This document shows positions 9,977-18,051 of a stretch of DNA of 64,000 nt, in pieces. Source of the DNA: SAR86 cluster bacterium SAR86B (GTDB taxonomy: Bacteria > Pseudomonadota > Gammaproteobacteria > Magnimaribacterales > D2472); contig CAJJCW010000001.1 in assembly GCA_905182885.1 (NCBI GenBank), positions 565,256 to 629,255 of the forward strand, given 5' to 3'. Position numbers and translations under genes: made by a program. A model generated the notes under the pieces. The model was not told the DNA's origin. It ran no database searches and worked only from the letters and a program-made list of their open reading frames with translations. Position 1 is the first letter of the stretch, and each line of letters opens with the position of its first letter.

Positions 9977-11792
9977 GTGGATAAATTAACTAAAAAAGGT
10001 TCTAAAATTGCCGAGCTTATTGTTAAAGGAAGAGAGCAGGGCTATTTAACCTATGCTGATGTAAACGATCATCTACCTGACGATATCTCTGATCCAGATC
10101 AAGTTGATGAAATCATTGGAATGATTAATGACTTAGGTCTTCAAGTTCATGAAACAGCCCCCGATGCCGATGACCTATTACTAGCAGAATCAGAAGACTC
10201 TGACGATATTGCTTTAGAGCAAGCAGCAGAAGCTTTGGCTGCGGTTGAGAATGAAACAGGTAGAACAACAGATCCAGTTAGAATGTACATGCGTGAAATG
10301 GGTACTGTGGACCTTCTTACTAGAGAAGGTGAGATTGAAATTGCAAAAAGAATTGAAGAGGGCATGAGAGACCTTCTGAACGCTAGTGTTTTTTATCCAA
10401 AAACTGTTGAATTCTGTTATTAACTATCATCAAATGGTCAAAGACGGCGAGAAAAAAATTAATGATTTTTTAACTGGGTTCTTAGAAGAAATGGAAGTAG
10501 TTCCATCTGCTGGACCTGGAAGTCAGAGAGCTAAAGAAGAGGCCGCTGCTGCCGAAGAGTCAGATGAGGAAGTTTCATCTGGGCCGGATATGGAAGATCT
10601 TCAAAGAAGAATGACAGCCATTAAGCGTCAATATAATAAAACATTAAAGATTATAGAATCAAAAGGAAGAGGTTCAAAAGAATCAACTCTAGAGCATGAA
10701 AAACTAGGAGAGATATTCCAGTTCTTAAAATTCAGCCCAAGAATGTTTGATGATATTGCATCAATCGCTAGAGAGGGTTTAAGTGAGATTAGGGAAAGAG
10801 AGAAATTTATTCAAGAGCAGCTTGTCAGAAATGCCAGAATGCCTAGAAAAGATTTTCTTGCTGCATACGTTGCAAACCTAACTAAAGTAAAGTGGGTTGA
10901 TTCTCTAATGAAAGAGAAAAAGTATAAAAAAGATCTACTTGAAAAAGTTAAACAAGATGTTGTTATTGCTCAAAAAGATATTATCGACCTAGAAACTAGA
11001 GTTGGTTTGAGCGTTAAAGAAATTAAAGAAGTTAATAGAAACATGTCTATGGGTGAAACCAAAATGAGACGTGCTAAGAAAGACATGGTTGAGGCTAACT
11101 TAAGACTTGTTATATCTATTGCTAAAAAATATACAAACAGAGGACTTCAGTTCTTAGATTTAATCCAAGAAGGAAACATTGGTTTAATGAAGGCTGTTGA
11201 TAAATTCGAATATAGAAGAGGTTATAAGTTTTCTACTTATGCTACTTGGTGGATTAGACAGGCTATAACTAGATCAATCGCCGACCAAGCAAGAACAATT
11301 AGAATACCAGTGCATATGATCGAGACTATCAATAAGCTTAATAGAGTATCTCGTCAAATGATGCAGGAAATGGGTAGAGAGCCTACTCCAGAAGAGTTGA
11401 GTAAAGAGCTTGATATGCCTGAAGACAAAGTTAGAAAGGTATTAAAAATTGCTAAAGAGCCAATTTCAACAGAAACACCAATTGGTGATGATGAAGATTC
11501 AAGTTTAGGTGATTTTATTGAAGATACAGTTATTGAATCTCCTCTTGATAATGCTACTGAAGATAGTCTACACTTTGCAACCGATGACGTGCTTGCATCA
11601 TTAACTGCAAGAGAAGCGAAGGTGCTTAGAATGAGATTTGGTATTGGAATGAATACCGATCACACTCTTGAAGAAGTTGGAAAGCAGTTTGATGTGACAA
11701 GAGAAAGAATTCGTCAGATTGAAGCAAAAGCTTTAAGAAAACTTAGACATCCTAGTAGATCTAGTCATTTAAAAAGTTTCTTAGACGATTAA
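9977..11792 (+). CDS. rpoD: RNA polymerase sigma-70 factor RpoD, one-base frameshift
   Basis: The primary sigma factor. It starts at a GTG with AAGGA just upstream. Region 1.1 is at residues 1-60, region 1.2 contains [11 protein letters not shown], then the non-conserved region, region 2 ([40 protein letters not shown]), region 3 and region 4 ([20 protein letters not shown]). The frame breaks at TVE; removing one T at 10412-10413 gives [18 protein letters not shown], as in other RpoD proteins. Repaired length is 605 residues (E. coli 613). A living cell could not lose this gene, so the break is almost surely an error in the sequence. Confidence 0.96.
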
Positions 11793-11797
11793 GTTTC

Positions 11798-11874
11798 GGG
11801 CCTGTAGCTCAGTTGGTTAGAGCAGTGGACTCATAATCCATTGGTCGGAGGTTCGAGTCCTCCCGGGCCCACCA
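11798..11874 (+). tRNA. tRNA-Ile2 (anticodon CAU, lysidine type)
   Basis: A full cloverleaf of 77 bases: acceptor GGGCCTG pairs with CGGGCCC, the D arm has AGCTC-AGTTGGTTA-GAGC, the anticodon loop is CTCATAA, the T arm is GGAGG-TTCGAGT-CCTCC, and CCA is encoded. A CAU anticodon could mean Met or Ile, but the body matches the tRNA-Ile with CAU that needs lysidine to read AUA; it is not an initiator. It begins six bases after the rpoD stop, an arrangement also common in Pseudomonas. Confidence 0.88.
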
Positions 11875-11905
11875 TTTATAGTGTTTTTAAAAATTTAAGA
11901 GAGCG

Positions 11906-11920
11906 TGTATAGCCTATACA
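11906..11920. promoter_or_regulatory. Perfect 15-bp palindrome upstream of psd
   Basis: TGTATAG-C-CTATACA, with seven-base arms around one central base, lies between tRNA-Ile and psd, 47 bases before the psd start. The one-base centre makes an RNA hairpin unlikely, so a dimeric repressor or activator site is the better reading. No matching regulator was identified. Confidence 0.4.
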
Positions 11921-11966
11921 AATTTCGTGTTATAGAATGAGCGACTTAGTTAATTATTAAATTGAT

Positions 11967-12626
11967 ATGAGTAAACCAACCTCTAAACGACCTTTCATTC
12001 ATCCTGAGGGATGGAGATTTGCAATAATCTTTTTTATTATTTCAATTTTTTTATCATTTGTGTCCATTGTGATTTCGATTATTGGATATCTGTTAACAAT
12101 TTTTACTTTGTGGTTTTTTCGCGATCCTGAGAGAAATACTCCAATAGATCAAAATCTAATTATTAGCTCTGCAGATGGAAAGGTATGTCTTATAGATGAA
12201 GCTTATCCCCCAGAAGAGATTTCAATAAATCAAAATAAAATGAAACGCATATGTGTTTTTATGAATGTTTTTAATGTTCATATTAACCGAAGCCCTGTCT
12301 CTGGAACTGTTAAAAATATAGTCTACAAAGAGGGCAAATTCTTAAACGCTAGTCTTGATAAAGCCAGCGAGAAAAATGAAAGAAGCAGTTTAATTATTAG
12401 CTCTGATAATGGTCCTGAGATTATTGTCGTACAAATTGCAGGTTTAATAGCTAGAAGAATTTTAGGATTTATATCTAACAATCATAATCTTCTTCAAGGA
12501 GAAAGATTTGGGTTAATAAGATTTGGCTCAAGAGTTGATATCTATATGCCACTTGATGCAGTCACAAAATGTTCTGTTGGAGATAAAGTTATAGCTGGAG
12601 AATCTATGCTGGCATCTTTTAAATAA
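11967..12626 (+). CDS. psd: Phosphatidylserine decarboxylase, short (PSD-A) form
   Basis: Psd converts phosphatidylserine to phosphatidylethanolamine. At 219 residues this is the short form typical of alpha-proteobacteria and archaea, not the 320-residue E. coli form. Residues 19-50 form one or two membrane helices, followed by the core: FFRDPERNTP, SSADGKVCLIDEAY, MNVFNVHINRSPVSG. The self-cleavage site that makes the pyruvoyl group is the GS of RFGSRVDIYMP near residue 188. It is six bases before pssA, so both steps of PE synthesis are co-transcribed. Confidence 0.93.
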   Translation: MSKPTSKRPFIHPEGWRFAIIFFIISIFLSFVSIVISIIGYLLTIFTLWFFRDPERNTPIDQNLIISSADGKVCLIDEAYPPEEISINQNKMKRICVFMNVFNVHINRSPVSGTVKNIVYKEGKFLNASLDKASEKNERSSLIISSDNGPEIIVVQIAGLIARRILGFISNNHNLLQGERFGLIRFGSRVDIYMPLDAVTKCSVGDKVIAGESMLASFK

Positions 12627-12631
12627 GATAA

Positions 12632-13366
12632 ATGAAAAAAATTGATTTTAAAATCTTGCTTCCAAATGTCATAACGCTATCGGGTCTATGCTTTGGTTTA
12701 AGCTCAATTAGATTTGCTCTTGAAGCAGATTTTAATTTAGCAATTTTATGTATTTTAATTGCTGGTATCTGCGATGTACTAGATGGTATGTTGGCAAGAC
12801 ATCTCCAGAGCGAATCAGATTTGGGAGCTCAACTAGATTCTCTTTCAGACTTTCTTAGCTTTGGCATTGCACCAGGAATCCTTGTTTATATGTCTATTTT
12901 TAACCTGAATAGCGGCATAGGAGCCTTTGCATGCTTAGTTTTTATTATTTTTTCTTGCTTAAGACTAGCTTTATACAATGTTAGATTAGAAACATCTAAA
13001 GCCTCAAACGAAGAGCCTGATAGTTTTTTTATTGGCATACCGACTCCAATTGGAGCAATTTTAATTTTATTACCCTTAACACATTCATTTATGGGTTATG
13101 AGTGGGCATATAATAATTTAAACTTTGTTGCAGGTTATATAATTTTAATAAGCGGCTTGCTAATAAGCAGAATCCCAACTTTTTCAATCAAAAGAAAGAA
13201 GATGCTTGTTAAATCAAAATTTACATTTCTTATTTTATTTTCTTTAATCGCTTTAAGTGTTATTAATTTTTTATGGCTATCGATTAATATTTTAGCTTTT
13301 GCTTACCTATTATCCATTCCATTCTCAGTTCTTGCCTGGAAAAGAGTCCCTAGTAAATCAAACTAA
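12632..13366 (+). CDS. pssA: CDP-diacylglycerol-serine O-phosphatidyltransferase
   Basis: PssA makes phosphatidylserine from CDP-diacylglycerol and serine in the inner membrane. The CDP-alcohol phosphotransferase motif D-G-x2-A-R-x8-G-x3-D-x3-D is complete (CDVLDGMLARHL, then SDLGAQLDSLSDF) at about residues 47-76. Around it are six to eight hydrophobic helices. The 244-residue length fits the membrane (type II) family and its pairing with short psd. Most likely the second gene of a psd-pssA operon. Confidence 0.93.
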   Translation: MKKIDFKILLPNVITLSGLCFGLSSIRFALEADFNLAILCILIAGICDVLDGMLARHLQSESDLGAQLDSLSDFLSFGIAPGILVYMSIFNLNSGIGAFACLVFIIFSCLRLALYNVRLETSKASNEEPDSFFIGIPTPIGAILILLPLTHSFMGYEWAYNNLNFVAGYIILISGLLISRIPTFSIKRKKMLVKSKFTFLILFSLIALSVINFLWLSINILAFAYLLSIPFSVLAWKRVPSKSN

Positions 13367-13435
13367 TCATATAGTAAAGAAGCTTCTCTAAGCTTATTTT
13401 AAAATAGCAGTTAATTAAGATAATATTAAGCATGA

Positions 13436-13484
13436 ACTCATAATCCATTGGTCGGAGATTCGAGCCCTCCCGGGCCCACCATTT
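13436..13484 (+). repeat. Second copy of the 3' half of tRNA-Ile (att-like direct repeat)
   Basis: These 49 bases match 11829-11877 with two transitions (G to A and T to C in the T arm). The copy begins in the anticodon stem, runs through CCCGGGCCCACCA, and continues three bases past the CCA. The 5' half of the tRNA is not present, so this is not a working gene. A 3'-end tRNA duplicate in direct orientation is the usual scar of integrase-mediated insertion at a tRNA; here the two copies flank psd and pssA. A plain segmental duplication is also possible. Confidence 0.85.
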
Positions 13485-13508
13485 TATTTTGTTGTATTTC
13501 TATTAAGA

Positions 13509-13922
13509 TTATTTTTTTAAAAACTTTTTCATTGCAGCAAGAGTTTTTGAGCCTACATGGTGCTCAATGCCTTCACTGTCAATTTCTGCATTGGTCTTAT
13601 CGACACCAAGCTCCATTAAGAAGGCTAAAACGACGAGGTGTCTATCTTTAACTCGTTTCGCAAGCTTAAGGCCTTCAACAGTAAGTTCTACTGGTTTGTA
13701 GGGCATGGTATGTAAAAGGTTTTCATCATGCAGCCGTTTTACTATTCGAGAAACAGTGACATGACTAACATTAAAATATCTTGCTAGATCTAGCACTCTG
13801 CATTCACCCAATTCCGCAATCAACTCCATCACAGCTTCAACATAATCTTCAGCGGTCTCATTAGCATGACGTGCACGGGTCTGTGAAAAGGGAACCGAAC
13901 GGGCTTTAACTTTTTTTACCAC
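13509..13922 (-). CDS. mntR: Manganese-responsive repressor MntR (DtxR family)
   Basis: The 137-residue product matches MntR: an N-terminal winged helix (ETAEDYVEAVMELIAELGEC, then FNVSHVTVSRIVKRLHDENL) and a metal-binding dimerisation domain with VEGLKLAKRVKDRHLVVLAF and EIDSEGIEHHVGSKTL. The E and H residues of the last segment bind Mn(II). MntR represses manganese import genes when Mn is plentiful. It is divergent from a small membrane protein; three MntR-box-like elements lie in the 119-base gap. There is no SH3-like domain, as expected for MntR rather than DtxR/IdeR. Confidence 0.9.
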   Translation of the reverse strand: MVKKVKARSVPFSQTRARHANETAEDYVEAVMELIAELGECRVLDLARYFNVSHVTVSRIVKRLHDENLLHTMPYKPVELTVEGLKLAKRVKDRHLVVLAFLMELGVDKTNAEIDSEGIEHHVGSKTLAAMKKFLKK

Positions 13923-13948
13923 TAGATGCCCCCCATCCTAAAAAATTT

Positions 13949-13956
13949 GCTATGTT
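13949..13956. promoter_or_regulatory. Candidate MntR half-site near the mntR start
   Basis: GCTATGTT is identical to the right half of the enterobacterial MntR box (AACATAGC-N4-GCTATGTT), but the left half is not recognisable. It lies 27 bases from the mntR start and could serve autoregulation. Weak alone; it gains weight from the two full palindromes next to it. Confidence 0.35.
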
Positions 13957-13968
13957 GAAATTATACCC

Positions 13969-13997
13969 TTGACATGATCCGTAGCCATTGCTACATT
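13969..13997 (+). promoter_or_regulatory. Sigma-70 promoter for the putative Mn importer
   Basis: A perfect -35 box TTGACA (13969-13974) is followed after 17 bases by TACATT (13992-13997) as -10. The first MntR-like palindrome lies over the spacer and -10, and the second covers the expected transcription start, so binding would block polymerase. Confidence 0.6.
13981..13994. promoter_or_regulatory. Candidate MntR operator 1
   Basis: GTAGC-CATT-GCTAC is an inverted repeat with the TAGC-N4-GCTA core of the known MntR box. It overlaps the -10 region of the promoter at 13969-13997. The centre is 25 bases from that of operator 2. Confidence 0.65.
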
Positions 13998-14005
13998 TAA
14001 AATCC

Positions 14006-14019
14006 GTAGCTTAAGCTAC
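14006..14019. promoter_or_regulatory. Candidate MntR operator 2
   Basis: GTAGCTTAAGCTAC is a perfect 14-bp palindrome with the same TAGC-N4-GCTA core as operator 1 and lies at the expected transcription start, before the ribosome site AAGG at 14030-14033. Confidence 0.65.
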
Positions 14020-14041
14020 TGAAATTTATAAGGCATTGTCG

Positions 14042-14539
14042 ATGAAAGAATACTTAAAATATGACGACGTAAAAATTTTCAAATATGAAAATCTTTATCT
14101 ATCCATAATTTATACTATCGGCCATATCCTTGTTGCTATGGCATGCAATAGAATTATTACCGGTGCATCTCTTGATATGGCTGTAGCAGATGCATTTATT
14201 GAGCCAATCATTAATGGTTTCTGGTTCTACTTCCTTTTGGTTTATTTAAAGAAAGCATTTGTTAATAAGATAGAACAAAGTAAATCAACAATAATCAATG
14301 TTAGTCAGGTCGGTATTTTATTGGCATTTTTATATACTGTCGGACATATTCTTATTGCCATGACTTGCAACAGATTGCTTACAGGGGCTCCATTAAATCT
14401 TGCAGTTATTGATGCATTTGTAGAGCCGATAGTAAATGGATTCTGGTTTTATTTGCTTTTTGAAGTTTTCAATAAATACAAAGAGAAAAAAATCTTAAGT
14501 GGCGTGGGTTTAATAAATAGCACATCTGAAGCAAGCTGA
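14042..14539 (+). CDS. Small membrane protein with two tandem repeats, probable MntX-type Mn importer
   Basis: The 165-residue protein consists of two copies of the same unit (about residues 24-67 and 98-141), each with GHIL-x-AM-x-CNR, TGA-x-L, AV-x-DAF-x-EP and NGFWFY. Each unit forms a pair of membrane helices with His, Met, Cys, Asp and Glu inside or at the edge of the membrane, as a metal path would need. This resembles the DUF2061 type. MntX, a small membrane Mn importer of marine bacteria often under Mur or MntR control, is the proposed identity, based on the divergent mntR and the operators. The ATG at 14042 was chosen because AAGG sits eight bases upstream; a TTG two codons earlier is less likely. 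The transport role is inferred. Confidence 0.6.
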   Translation: MKEYLKYDDVKIFKYENLYLSIIYTIGHILVAMACNRIITGASLDMAVADAFIEPIINGFWFYFLLVYLKKAFVNKIEQSKSTIINVSQVGILLAFLYTVGHILIAMTCNRLLTGAPLNLAVIDAFVEPIVNGFWFYLLFEVFNKYKEKKILSGVGLINSTSEAS

Positions 14540-14594
14540 GTTCTAAAGCTTGCATCATTAAATAAAATTAAAGTCTTGTGATAGTATTATTGCT

Positions 14595-15680
14595 ATGAAA
14601 AAAAATTTATTCCTATGTCTTTTATTATTCTCTAATTCATCATTTTCAAGTTATCAATTTGAAACAGTTCTTGATAATTTAGACGATGCTTGGAGTTTTG
14701 TATTTTTAAGTGAAGATAAGATTTTATATACTGAAATGCCAGGCAAGCTAAAAATTGCTTCTTTATCAGATAAGACTATAAAAAATATCGATAACGTACC
14801 TAGTGTGCAATATAGCGGGCAAGGCGGATTATCAGAAGTAGCTCTTGACCCAGAGTTTGAGTCCAATCAAAAAATTTACTTCAGTTATTCTTCTAAAGAT
14901 AAAAATGGTAAATCAACTTTATTTTTATCTTCAGCTGAACTTAGAAATAATGCATTAGTTAATAGCAAGGTAATTTTTAAAGCCAACGCCCCTAGAAGAA
15001 GTCCCGTTCACCTTGGAGCAAAAATAGCTTTCTTAAAAGATGGCACTATCTTATTAGCAAGTGGTGATGGGTTTGATCATCGTGAGCAAGCTCAAACCTT
15101 AGATAATCATTTTGGAAAAATTATAAGAATTAATAAAGATGGATCTATTCCAGAAGACAATCCCTTTATAAATTTAGGAAATGCTCTTCCAGAGATTTAC
15201 TCTTATGGTCACAGAAATATGCAAGGACTTGTGGTAACAAGATCTGGCAAGGTATATGAGCATGAGCATGGTCCAAAAGGCGGAGATGAAATGAACCTTG
15301 TTGAGCCCTCGTTAAATTATGGCTGGCCAGCTATAACATATGGGATAGATTATTCTGGTGCTGTTATTAGCCCTTTCACAGAAAAAGAAGGCATGGAACA
15401 ACCACTTTTACATTGGACGCCATCGATCGCTCCATCAGATATGATCTTCTACGAAGGTAATGTTTATCCTGAATTAAAGGATAGTTTTCTGGTAACAGCA
15501 TTGGTTTCTAAAGATGTTAAGAAAGTTACTTTCAAAAATGGGATCGACAGTCAAGAAACTTTATTTTCTGAACTAGATATAAGACTGAGAAATATCCAAG
15601 CCTCTCCAGGTGGAATAATATATTTGCTTACAGACGGACCTAATGGCAAATTAATTAAAGTATTGCCGAAGGAATTATGA
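14595..15680 (+). CDS. PQQ-dependent aldose dehydrogenase (YliI/Asd-like), exported
   Basis: The 361-residue protein has a signal peptide (residues 1-18, ending SNSSFSS) and a six-bladed propeller of the soluble glucose/sorbosone dehydrogenase family. Conserved segments are GQGGLSEVALDPEF, SGDGFDHREQAQ, SYGHRNMQGL, EHEHGPKGGDEMN and NYGWPAITYG; histidines in these hold PQQ and act as base. It would oxidise aldose sugars in the periplasm. No PQQ synthesis genes are in the window, so the cofactor may be taken up or made elsewhere. The stop overlaps the next gene by four bases. Sugar specificity cannot be predicted. Confidence 0.88.
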   Translation: MKKNLFLCLLLFSNSSFSSYQFETVLDNLDDAWSFVFLSEDKILYTEMPGKLKIASLSDKTIKNIDNVPSVQYSGQGGLSEVALDPEFESNQKIYFSYSSKDKNGKSTLFLSSAELRNNALVNSKVIFKANAPRRSPVHLGAKIAFLKDGTILLASGDGFDHREQAQTLDNHFGKIIRINKDGSIPEDNPFINLGNALPEIYSYGHRNMQGLVVTRSGKVYEHEHGPKGGDEMNLVEPSLNYGWPAITYGIDYSGAVISPFTEKEGMEQPLLHWTPSIAPSDMIFYEGNVYPELKDSFLVTALVSKDVKKVTFKNGIDSQETLFSELDIRLRNIQASPGGIIYLLTDGPNGKLIKVLPKEL

Positions 15681-16513
15681 ATATAGCAAAGTACCCGTTC
15701 GCAATTCTTTCCGCAGCATTATTTACAGTAATGTTAATTACTCCTATTGGCTCATTATCAAACTTAATTTGGCTATCCTCAGTTGATATGCCTGTAGGAT
15801 TAATTTCTTCATTGGAAGTAGTTTTATTTGATTTTCAAAGACTGGGTATTGGCTTGTACGCTGTTGTTATTATTGGTTTTGGAGTGGCCTTTTCTGTTGC
15901 TGGTTTAATTTCTAGATATAGTAGATTAGGCGGTAAGTATTTATTTGCTGTTGCTGGAGCAGTTGCTATTGGAATGTCACTTTTCTTAATGGTTGAGTTA
16001 TTATTTCAAACTCAATTACTAGGCGGTAATAGAAGCATAATAGGTAAGATGCTTCATTGTGTAGCTGGGTTTCTTGGAGGATACTTTTTTTATTCTCTAA
16101 TTTCTGCAGAAAGAAGTTATACCTTTATTGTTAGGTCTCTAGGTATTTTATATGCGTATTTGTTATTAGGTTTAGTGCTCGAATGGGTCTTTACTCCAAT
16201 TAATGCATCTGCTGATTTTGGCTTTGTACTTAATGATTTATCAAGTGCTGCACAAAATGCTCTATTAAGAGATTTCACATCATTCTTTGTAGCTACTTTT
16301 ATATTTACTATTTTAGGAGTGATTACCTTAAACCATACTTGGTTTTTATCTGTAGGAGTTCTTTACTTTGGCGCAGGAATTTTTAACTTAATTGCTATCT
16401 ATGTCCACGGTACAGAATTCAATCAGATATTTATTTCTGAATTTATCTTGGGTGCTTGGCCTTCAGCTTTGGCCCTAACTATCATTCTAAAGAATAAGAA
16501 GAATAGACTTTAG
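15677..16513 (+). CDS. Polytopic membrane protein of unknown function
   Basis: A 278-residue protein with about eight hydrophobic segments and few charged residues; I do not recognise the family. Its start overlaps the stop of the aldose dehydrogenase by four bases (ATGA), so the two are translated together. A role in passing electrons or handling the product of the dehydrogenase is possible but rests only on position. A loop between helices carries GNRSIIGKMLHCVAGF. Confidence 0.7.
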   Translation: MNIAKYPFAILSAALFTVMLITPIGSLSNLIWLSSVDMPVGLISSLEVVLFDFQRLGIGLYAVVIIGFGVAFSVAGLISRYSRLGGKYLFAVAGAVAIGMSLFLMVELLFQTQLLGGNRSIIGKMLHCVAGFLGGYFFYSLISAERSYTFIVRSLGILYAYLLLGLVLEWVFTPINASADFGFVLNDLSSAAQNALLRDFTSFFVATFIFTILGVITLNHTWFLSVGVLYFGAGIFNLIAIYVHGTEFNQIFISEFILGAWPSALALTIILKNKKNRL

Positions 16514-16607
16514 ATCACGAGCAACTAAATCCATTTTCATAGGAGTTTTGCCTCTCCTTATACGCACTTCATTTTTTAAATCTATTCCAAATGAGGTAAG
16601 ATAAATC

Positions 16608-17837
16608 ATGGATTTTATAACTTATGCAGTTCCCTTTTTCTTACTAGCCATTTTAGTAGAGCTAGCTTATGGAATAGCAATAAAAAAAAATACCTATAGA
16701 TTAAATGATGCAATTAGTAATTTATTTATGGGGACACTTCGTACCGCAAATAAACTCATCATTATTGGGGCAGCAGGCTATGTGTTTTACTCAGTAGAGA
16801 CTCACTTTGCATTGTGGAGAATGGATGGAACATCAGCAGCCACATGGATTTTTGCATTTATTATTTATGATTTCTTTTACTACTGGTTTCATCGCATCAG
16901 CCATGAAAGACAGATTTTTTGGGCATCTCATGCAGCACATCACCAAAGCGAAGATTACAATCTCAGTACTGCTTTAAGACAAACAGGCACTGGTGCTTTT
17001 GTAAGTTGGGTTTTTTATATTCCGATGTTTGTTATAGGCATACCTTCTTATGTTTTTATAAGCGTTGCATCATTGAATCTTATCTACCAATTTTGGGTCC
17101 ACAGTGAACATATTCCTAAACTTGGTTGGTATGAAAATTATTTTGTAACTGCATCAAACCACAGAGTTCATCATGCACAAAATGAACAATATATTGATAA
17201 GAATTATGGCGGTGTTTTTATTATCTGGGATAGGATGTTTGGAACTCATAAAGTAGAAGATGAAAACGAAGCTTGTATATATGGAATTAGAAGTACATTA
17301 AATACCTTCAATCCTGTTTGGGCCAACCTTCACGTTTACGTAAAAATAATTAAAGAAATGTGGTTATCGAAAAACTGGAAAGAAAAGTTTTATGCTCCAT
17401 TTGCTAGAACAAGCTGGACACCTAAAAGCCTTCCTATCAAGGCAAATAAAGATAATTTTAATGCTCAGACTTTTAAAAAATATGATCCTGTTATTAGTAA
17501 ACGCCATAAGGCATATGCGCTGTTTCAATATTTATTTATAACTTATATTTTTCTAGTTTTTATCCAAAGTGGCTCCTTAAACTACCCTCAGCTATGGGTA
17601 ACGATAAGCATGATGACATTTACTATGTATTGCACATCTATGTGGTTTGATGGAAAAAAAGGAATATTAATTGAGTCAGTGAGACTAGTATTATGTTTAT
17701 TAATTGGTGCTTATGCATACTTTGAAATCTCATTAGCATCCATAGCAATTAGTCTAATGATCTATTCAGTAATAAATATTTTAGCTCTGCCATTAATAAG
17801 TGTTACTCAAACAATGCCTCTAGATCAACAAACTTAA
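16608..17837 (+). CDS. Sterol desaturase / fatty acid hydroxylase family protein (copy 1)
   Basis: The 409-residue membrane protein carries the histidine clusters of the di-iron hydroxylase superfamily: FYYWFHRISHE (HxxxH), HAAHHQSEDYN (HxxHH) and NHRVHHAQN (HxxHH), followed by NYGGVFIIWDRMFGTHK. Hydrophobic segments lie before, between and after the clusters, and the last 130 residues hold four more helices. Family members hydroxylate or desaturate sterols, hopanoids, carotenoids or alkyl lipids; the substrate here is unknown. It is closely related to the minus-strand gene at 44420-45667. GAGGTAAG just before the ATG is a good ribosome site. Confidence 0.85.
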   Translation: MDFITYAVPFFLLAILVELAYGIAIKKNTYRLNDAISNLFMGTLRTANKLIIIGAAGYVFYSVETHFALWRMDGTSAATWIFAFIIYDFFYYWFHRISHERQIFWASHAAHHQSEDYNLSTALRQTGTGAFVSWVFYIPMFVIGIPSYVFISVASLNLIYQFWVHSEHIPKLGWYENYFVTASNHRVHHAQNEQYIDKNYGGVFIIWDRMFGTHKVEDENEACIYGIRSTLNTFNPVWANLHVYVKIIKEMWLSKNWKEKFYAPFARTSWTPKSLPIKANKDNFNAQTFKKYDPVISKRHKAYALFQYLFITYIFLVFIQSGSLNYPQLWVTISMMTFTMYCTSMWFDGKKGILIESVRLVLCLLIGAYAYFEISLASIAISLMIYSVINILALPLISVTQTMPLDQQT

Positions 17838-18051
17838 TCTGTCTTAAATTCCTTTTTAGCCGAGGCTAATCAATTAACTTTCCACTGAAAGTCATATCAA
17901 AAAAACATCAAACTTAGCTAAATAAATTATTGTTTTTTATAGCTAACTTAAGAACAAAAATTTCGATTTACAAAAATAAAAAAAAAGCGTAAATTTATTA
18001 CATTATATATTTATATATAAAAAACAGTTATAAATTACAGGAGAAGTAAGT

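Noticed and set aside
13367-13435. Possible terminator after pssA (GAAGCTTC-type repeats)
   Set aside because: The stems are short and no T tract follows in the right place.
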